From assembly GCA_031254175.1 (NCBI GenBank), contig JAIRUY010000261.1, positions 1-6,482 of the forward strand: a DNA stretch of 6,482 nucleotides. Direction: 5' to 3'. The translations under genes were made by a program, and so were the position numbers. Positions within the stretch are counted from its first letter, which is position 1. Each line of letters opens with the position of its first letter. The notes under the pieces are model-generated. The model made no database searches. It had not been told where the DNA came from and was given only the letters and a program-made list of their open reading frames with translations. This DNA is from Treponema sp. (GTDB lineage: Bacteria; Spirochaetota; Spirochaetia; Treponematales; Breznakiellaceae). Shown here piece by piece: positions 1 through 4,360 of this stretch.

Positions 1-1323
1 CAAAGAATTAAGCTGCGCTAAATATTGGCCGATTACCAGTATTTGGTCTTCAGGATATTTTTCGACTAATTGCAGAACAATTTTTTCTTTTAACAGATTT
101 TCGCTGGCAATCCTGTACTTTTCTCTCGGCGGCGCCGCTGCGTATGGTACCCGCAGGTTATCCGGCAGGTTGACTCTTATTTCCGTACAGACAGCCTCGG
201 CAATCCAGCCCTTGTTTTCCAGGTCTTTCCATGGCACATCATAACGTTTGGGCCCGACAAGGCTGAATACAGCGTCTTCTTCTCCGTCTTCGCGGATTAG
301 CGTTGCCGTAAGGCCAAGCCGTCTTATCGCCTGCAATTCCGCTGTTACGCGAAATACAGGAGCGGGAAGCAGATGAACCTCATCGTAAATGACAAGTCCC
401 CACGATCTTTCGCGGAACAGGCGGAAATGTGGAAAGCCCCCCTCTTTGTCCGGTCTCCATGATATTATCTGGTAAGTGGCAACGGTTACAGGCGCGACAG
501 TTTTACTGTCTCCCGAATATTCGCCGATTTGATCCGGCGACAGTTCTGTCTTGTCCAGCAGTTCTTCTATCCATTGATGAACAGCCGCGACATTGGCTGT
601 CAGTATCAAAGTGTTTGTTTTTAGCATTGACATTATAAGCATGCCGACAATTGTCTTGCCGGAACCGCAGGGCAAAACAATGACACCGTAACCGGAGCCC
701 GGAGCGCCCGATCCGACAACGGATTGCGCGGCAGTCACTTGGTAATCTCTCGGCGCAAATGGTTTTCCGCCGAGAGTGCGGCTGCGCATTTTTACTTCCA
801 AATCTTCGCCGTTTGACAGCGGCGCATCATCCTGTACAGGCCAGCCGATGCGTATCAGTTCACGTTTTACCGTTCCCCTGTCGGTTAAGGCAAGCGAAAA
901 CCCGTTTGCTTTTTCAACAAGATATTTTTTTAGTATTTGCCGTTCTTTTATTTCCAGGCGGATTGCCTCGTCATCTATTTGCAAAACCAGTCTGTCTGCT
1001 GCGTCATCTTCGTCCGTTGTCATGCGGATTTTGCCGTAACGGGACATGAGGATGGAAAATCCTTCGGTAATTCCGGCAGGTATTTCATAACGACTGAATG
1101 TTTTTAGAGTGCTGACAACATCCTGCGGCGTTAAACCGGCGCTGGCTGCGTTCCAGAGGGAAAGAGGCGTTATGCGATATGTGTGGATATGTTCGGGCGA
1201 TTTTTCAAGTTCGGCAAACGCAATTATTGCCTTTCTGGCTGTTTCAGCAGTTTCACAATGTACATCCAAAAGCAGGGTTCTGTCGCTTTGAACAATTAAT
1301 GCCTTTGTTGAATCAACTGCCAT
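1..1323 (-). CDS. Bacterial XPB/Rad25-type DNA repair helicase (3' end missing)
   Basis: SF2 3'-5' DNA helicase of the bacterial XPB (ERCC3/Rad25) family, an ATP-driven DNA unwinding or translocating enzyme presumed to act in repair. I translated this strand by hand: 441 codons are open from the ATG at 1323 to the window edge. The N-terminus (ALIVQSDRTLLLDV at 8-21, HTYRITPLSLWNAA at 47-60) closely resembles my recollection of mycobacterial XPB, which supports this start although the upstream Shine-Dalgarno is poor. An N-terminal domain of about 180 residues precedes the helicase core: RDYQ at 192-195, Walker A LPCGSGKT at 217-224, DEVH box at 314-317, TAT at 339-341, and the XPB-specific RED motif (R344-E345-D346). 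The visible part ends at the start of the second RecA-like domain, so the later motifs lie beyond the window. Bacterial family members are about 550 residues, so roughly 110 residues are missing. It overlaps the end of the antiporter gene by 11 bases and is probably co-expressed with it. Family assignment is firm; the exact cellular role is not. Confidence 0.95.
   Translation of the reverse strand, partial: MAVDSTKALIVQSDRTLLLDVHCETAETARKAIIAFAELEKSPEHIHTYRITPLSLWNAASAGLTPQDVVSTLKTFSRYEIPAGITEGFSILMSRYGKIRMTTDEDDAADRLVLQIDDEAIRLEIKERQILKKYLVEKANGFSLALTDRGTVKRELIRIGWPVQDDAPLSNGEDLEVKMRSRTLGGKPFAPRDYQVTAAQSVVGSGAPGSGYGVIVLPCGSGKTIVGMLIMSMLKTNTLILTANVAAVHQWIEELLDKTELSPDQIGEYSGDSKTVAPVTVATYQIISWRPDKEGGFPHFRLFRERSWGLVIYDEVHLLPAPVFRVTAELQAIRRLGLTATLIREDGEEDAVFSLVGPKRYDVPWKDLENKGWIAEAVCTEIRVNLPDNLRVPYAAAPPREKYRIASENLLKEKIVLQLVEKYPEDQILVIGQYLAQLNSL
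1313..1323 (-). other. 11-base overlap of antiporter stop and helicase start
   Basis: On the minus strand the helicase ATG (1323-1321) lies inside the last codons of the antiporter, whose TGA is at 1315-1313. The helicase reads one base ahead of the antiporter frame. The bases just upstream are A-rich with no strong GGAGG-like site, so helicase translation probably depends on ribosomes terminating on the antiporter message. Confidence 0.85.
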
Positions 1324-3403
1324 TTTTTTTGTTCTTTTTCTGCAGCAGTTCAGCCGCTTTTTCAGGAGAACCTGAGTTTATTATTTCTTCACACAAATCC
1401 CGATCCCTTAACAGGGCGCCGATTGCGGCAAGAAACCGGATGTGAGGGCCTGATGTCTTTTTTGGAGAAACAAGCAGGATAATGAGCCGGGACTTTTCTC
1501 TGTCGGAAGCGTCAAAATCAATGCCTTCTTTTTTTATGCCGACCGCTACTTTAAGCTCATCGGCGCCGTCTGTTTTTGCGTGAGGCAGGGCAATGCCGTG
1601 CTCCATTCCGGTACTCATTGTTTTTTCCCTTTCAAGCACATCTGCCAAAACCATGTCACGGTATATAATCTTGCCCCGGGCGGCCAGTATGTCTACAAGT
1701 TCTGTAATAACTTCTTCTTTGGTTTCGCCTTTCAGATTTATTGAAATACATTCAGGACAAATGTGCAGGAGCAGGTCTTCGTCAGTTCTGCCGTCTGAGT
1801 CCATGAGCTCTTTTTTCATTTCCTGCGGATCGAAAAAATCTTTCAGTTTTTGAATCGCTTCGTGCAATTCCACAACAGCTTCGTAAAAAACGGTTTTTAC
1901 AAATTGCATGTCAGTTTTTGCGGTTTCAATAGTAACTGTGTTTTCATTTTCACGGATGGATATAAAAATATCGTCCTTTCTTGCATGACAAAGCTCTTTG
2001 TCAAAATTCATGACCTGCACATAAAAACCTTCTTTGCGAAGGTCTTCGAACATTTTATTTATTACAAGGTCTGCAACAGCGCCGGAACGAAATTCCCATG
2101 TAATGGATTCAATATCATCATTCCTGACAGGTTTGTGTGTTCCGCGCCCCCCTCGTTTTAACATCAGGTCTATGAAAGGAGGAACTATCAAAGTTGTGAT
2201 AAGGATCATAAGAATTAAAACAGCGAATATTTGCTGATCCAGAATCCCCATCGCAAGGCCGATACCGGCTATAATCAATGTCATTTCTCCGCGCGGCGCC
2301 ATTCCAAGGCCGATGCGTAATGCGCCTTTTATGTTAAAACCAAAAAGCAGGGCAGGGCCGCCGCAGCCGATAAGTTTTGCGAATATTGCAACTGCGGCAT
2401 AAAGCCCGCCGAAGATGAGTATCTGCGGATTTATAATGTCGCGGAAATTTACCATCATACCCATCACCGCAAAAAATACCGGAACAAATAATTCATAAAT
2501 GCCCTTGATGCGTTCATGAATAACAGGGGCAATATCGGTTTTTGAAAGAGAAAGACCCGCAATGTATGCGCCGATGATCATTGCCAGCCCCTGTTTTTCA
2601 AAAAGCCCTGCCAGAATAAGAGCGAGGCCAAGTGCAAGTATGGAAAAATCAACAGTACTTTTGAAAATTTTAAGAAAGCGGGCAAGTTGTTTTGAAAAAA
2701 GCAGCCCAAGGACAACAACGCCAAGCCAAATCCCAAAAGCTTTGCCTGCAATAATCAAAACATCCAGCGCGAGGTTGTTTGTGGATTGTGCTGCACCGGT
2801 AACAAGCGAAACAATTCCCGTTACAACCGAAAGAATAATAATTGTCAGAACATCGTCAAAACCGGAGGCGGCCAAAATTGTTGCGCTTTCCGGTATATCC
2901 ATCTTTTTTTGGTCGGACAGCAGCCTTGCGACAATACCCAGAGAATTTGCCGTAATAAGCGTGCCCAGAAAAAGACACCGGGGATCAGTGAAGGGCGCGT
3001 TAAAAATAATCATACCCAAAAGATTGCCGGCAGCAAATGAGACCACAACGCCGCCGGTACTGATGATGCCTCCGGCAAATGAATAACGAAGAAAAAGTTT
3101 TATGTTTGTTTCAAGTCCGGAAACAAAAAGCAGGATTATGGATGCTACTACAGCGAAAGCGTACAACTCGGTACTTACCGCCAGAGCGCCTGTTCCGTAA
3201 GGAAATATACCATTAGGGAAACCGGGAAGTTGAATGCCGCCAAGAGCAAACGGCCCTATGATAATTCCCGCAATAAGTTCTCCCAAAACCTGCGGTATAC
3301 CCAGTTTTTTTACAAGTGAGCCGAAAAAACGCACTGCAAAAAAGATAATTCCCAGTTGCAGAATCAGGAGCGTCATCAACTCTGTTATTGATTCGGATTC
3401 CAT
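1313..3403 (-). CDS. CPA2-type cation/H+ antiporter with C-terminal PTS EIIA domain
   Basis: Inner-membrane antiporter of the monovalent cation:proton antiporter-2 superfamily fused to a phosphotransferase-system EIIA domain; 696 residues. Residues 10-415 are a run of hydrophobic segments, starting with TM1 near 11-28. Typical CPA2 features are GIPQVLGELIAGIIIGP at 35-51, TANSLGIVARLLSD at 151-164, the paired acids D183-D184 in a membrane helix, and PRGE at 370-373. In this superfamily an acid pair is associated with electrogenic Na+/H+ exchange, whereas Kef K+ efflux proteins have QD, so I favour Na+(or K+)/H+ exchange. Residues 430-535 form a soluble charged region I cannot assign. Residues 545-690 are EIIA (fructose/mannitol/Ntr type), with the expected phosphorylated His608 in GIALPHAKT and the second conserved His654. 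This suggests transport is gated by PTS phosphorylation, an inference. The ATG at 3403 has only a weak AGAGA upstream; Met10 at 3376, just before TM1, is a possible alternative start. Confidence 0.92.
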   Translation of the reverse strand: MESESITELMTLLILQLGIIFFAVRFFGSLVKKLGIPQVLGELIAGIIIGPFALGGIQLPGFPNGIFPYGTGALAVSTELYAFAVVASIILLFVSGLETNIKLFLRYSFAGGIISTGGVVVSFAAGNLLGMIIFNAPFTDPRCLFLGTLITANSLGIVARLLSDQKKMDIPESATILAASGFDDVLTIIILSVVTGIVSLVTGAAQSTNNLALDVLIIAGKAFGIWLGVVVLGLLFSKQLARFLKIFKSTVDFSILALGLALILAGLFEKQGLAMIIGAYIAGLSLSKTDIAPVIHERIKGIYELFVPVFFAVMGMMVNFRDIINPQILIFGGLYAAVAIFAKLIGCGGPALLFGFNIKGALRIGLGMAPRGEMTLIIAGIGLAMGILDQQIFAVLILMILITTLIVPPFIDLMLKRGGRGTHKPVRNDDIESITWEFRSGAVADLVINKMFEDLRKEGFYVQVMNFDKELCHARKDDIFISIRENENTVTIETAKTDMQFVKTVFYEAVVELHEAIQKLKDFFDPQEMKKELMDSDGRTDEDLLLHICPECISINLKGETKEEVITELVDILAARGKIIYRDMVLADVLEREKTMSTGMEHGIALPHAKTDGADELKVAVGIKKEGIDFDASDREKSRLIILLVSPKKTSGPHIRFLAAIGALLRDRDLCEEIINSGSPEKAAELLQKKNKKNGS

Positions 3404-3411
3404 GTTTCTCT

Positions 3412-3417
3412 ATTATA
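3412..3417 (-). promoter_or_regulatory. Candidate -10 element for the antiporter/helicase genes
   Basis: The minus strand reads a perfect TATAAT eight bases before the antiporter ATG. No convincing -35 hexamer sits 16-18 bases upstream (the best there is GTTCTT or TTCTTC). If used, transcription would begin within a few bases of the ATG, giving an almost leaderless message. The surrounding DNA is very AT-rich, so a chance match is possible. Confidence 0.35.
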
Positions 3418-3427
3418 AATATTACAA
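3413..3427. promoter_or_regulatory. Candidate PerR/Fur-family operator (7-1-7 inverted repeat)
   Basis: The plus strand reads TTATAAATATTACAA. Compared with the Bacillus subtilis PerR box TTATAATNATTATAA, it matches 12 of 14 fixed positions, differing at positions 7 and 13. It is an imperfect 7-1-7 inverted repeat (5 of 7 pairs). It overlaps the candidate -10 of the antiporter and lies about 95 bases before the flavodoxin start, where a repressor could block the minus-strand promoter. The region is AT-rich and no regulator gene is in the window, so this is a suggestion only. Confidence 0.3.
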
Positions 3428-3510
3428 TATGAGGAAGAACTGTTCTAGTCCGATGTTTGCAAGACTTGTATTCCGTTTTTATGTAATATAGGATGTTAAG
3501 AGAGCAAATC

Positions 3511-3517
3511 GAAGGAG
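3511..3517 (+). promoter_or_regulatory. Ribosome binding site that sets the flavodoxin start
   Basis: GAAGGAG lies five bases before the ATG at 3523, an ideal Shine-Dalgarno arrangement. It decides against the in-frame upstream ATG at 3493, which would add ten residues and has no comparable site. Protein alignment agrees: the flavodoxin fold begins directly at MKTAVIFYS. I found no convincing -35/-10 pair for this gene between 3404 and 3510; the best -10-like hexamer is TAATAT at 3484-3489. Confidence 0.8.
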
Positions 3518-3522
3518 CATTT

Positions 3523-3999
3523 ATGAAAACAGCAGTGATATTTTATTCTCTTGACGGAAACTGCACTTTTGTTGCGGAAGAAATTAAAAACAGATTAAAC
3601 GCAGACATGATTCAACTGCGTACAAAAGATGAAAAAAAACGCGGGAAAATCGGCAAATTATTCTGGGGCTGCATCATGGTATTCAGCGGCAAAAAACCGC
3701 CGTTAAAGCCCTATTCGTTTGATTCTTCGATTTATGAGTTGTTAATAATAGGCGCTCCGGTCTGGGCGGATTCTCCCGCGCCTCCTGTAAAGACATTTAT
3801 TTCCGAAACCGGAATTTCCGGCAAAAAGATTGCCCTTTTTGTCTGCCATGGCGGAGGCAAGGGCGGCTCGCAGGAAAAATTTAAAGCTTTGCTTGCCGGA
3901 AATGAAATAATCGCCGAAGCGGATTTTCATGAACCAGTTAAAAAGAACAAAGATGAAGTGAAGCGGCAGATTGAGGATTGGGTAAAGAGTTTTAATTAA
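3523..3999 (+). CDS. Flavodoxin-like FMN-binding protein
   Basis: Small cytoplasmic flavodoxin-family protein of 158 residues, expected to bind FMN and carry electrons or act as an NAD(P)H:quinone/flavin reductase-like partner; the redox partner is unknown. A first beta strand (KTAVIFYS, 2-9) leads into a phosphate-binding loop at 9-15 (S9, D11, G12, N13, C14, T15), a variant of the usual S/T-x-T-G-x-T pattern. The second flavin loop is the characteristic LIIGAPVWADSPAPPVKTF (74-92), where W81 may stack on the isoalloxazine ring. IALFVCHGGGKGG (103-115) is the third cofactor-side loop. A basic stretch at 36-60 between strands is typical of short flavodoxin-like proteins from anaerobes. There are three cysteines (14, 50, 108). 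The gene leads a plus-strand group with clpS starting two bases after its stop, so it is likely the first gene of that operon. Family is firm; a specific name such as fldA is not justified. Confidence 0.88.
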   Translation: MKTAVIFYSLDGNCTFVAEEIKNRLNADMIQLRTKDEKKRGKIGKLFWGCIMVFSGKKPPLKPYSFDSSIYELLIIGAPVWADSPAPPVKTFISETGISGKKIALFVCHGGGKGGSQEKFKALLAGNEIIAEADFHEPVKKNKDEVKRQIEDWVKSFN

Positions 4000-4001
4000 C
4001 C

Positions 4002-4307
4002 ATGGAACCGCAGATAAAGGATAAACCGGCTTCTAAAACCGACGATAAGTTTAAAGAGCCGGATCCGTTTAAGGTTATTCTTCTTAACGATCACTACACG
4101 ACCATGGAATTTGTGGTTGAAGTTTTAATGATAATTTTTAACAAAAGCGCCGAAGACGCATATAAAATAATGCTGGATGTCCACAAGAAGGGCAAGGGAA
4201 CAGTTGGGGTTTATACATGGGATATTGCAATTACAAAAGCGGAACAGGTTCATATTGCGGCAAGAGCAAATGAATTCCCGCTTAAGTGCGTTGTTGAACC
4301 GGCCTGA
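4002..4307 (+). CDS. clpS: ClpS, N-degron adaptor for the ClpAP protease
   Basis: ClpS binds proteins bearing destabilising N-terminal residues (Leu, Phe, Tyr, Trp) and hands them to the ClpA N-domain for degradation by ClpAP in the cytoplasm. The length of 101 residues is normal (E. coli 106). A polar, flexible N-terminus (1-20) is followed by the core: FKVILLND (23-30), YTTMEFVVEVL (32-42), MLDVHKKGKG (57-66) and the C-terminal FPLKCVVEP (92-100). Substrate-pocket residues visible are N29, D30, M35 and H61. The residue after D30 is His31, where many ClpS proteins have a second Asp (NDDYT). The ATG is the only sensible start, because the next Met (35) is inside the core. Its Shine-Dalgarno is weak (AAAGAG, 12 bases away), and the two-base gap after the flavodoxin stop suggests translational coupling. 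clpA follows 53 bases later, the classic clpS-clpA order. Confidence 0.96.
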   Translation: MEPQIKDKPASKTDDKFKEPDPFKVILLNDHYTTMEFVVEVLMIIFNKSAEDAYKIMLDVHKKGKGTVGVYTWDIAITKAEQVHIAARANEFPLKCVVEPA

Positions 4308-4316
4308 AGCAATGGA

Positions 4317-4343
4317 TTGATATTGAATTTTACTGTATATTGT
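4317..4343 (+). promoter_or_regulatory. Weak candidate promoter before clpA
   Basis: TTGATA at 4317-4322 (5 of 6 to TTGACA) and TATTGT at 4338-4343 (4 of 6 to TATAAT) are separated by 15 bases, shorter than the 17-base optimum. This could give clpA extra transcription independent of clpS. I see no hairpin terminator in the 53-base gap, so read-through from clpS is also expected. Confidence 0.22.
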
Positions 4344-4349
4344 TATTGT

Positions 4350-4354
4350 AAGGA
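4350..4354 (+). promoter_or_regulatory. Ribosome binding site of clpA
   Basis: AAGGA lies six bases before the ATG at 4361. An overlapping ATG at 4354 is in another frame and does not open onto the ClpA sequence, so 4361 is the start. Confidence 0.7.
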
Positions 4355-4360
4355 TGAAAC

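Noticed and set aside
429..1445. Plus-strand open frames across the helicase and antiporter end
   Set aside because: They are shadows of the minus-strand XPB helicase, which is open for 441 codons with all expected N-terminal helicase motifs.
2152..2157. Runs of C and T in the antiporter as a possible frameshift or phase-variation site
   Set aside because: The frame is continuous through the region and homopolymers are short, so nothing indicates a broken or phase-variable gene.
2562..3086. 174-codon open frame on the plus strand
   Set aside because: It lies antisense to the membrane domain of the antiporter, whose motifs are clear. The translation is rich in Ser, Pro, Lys and Arg with no recognisable fold, as expected of a shadow frame.
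3493..3522. Upstream ATG extending the flavodoxin by ten residues
   Set aside because: The GAAGGAG site at 3511-3517 fits the ATG at 3523, and the fold starts there.
4308..4360. Possible terminator between clpS and clpA
   Set aside because: No stem with a following T-run can be drawn in these 53 bases.
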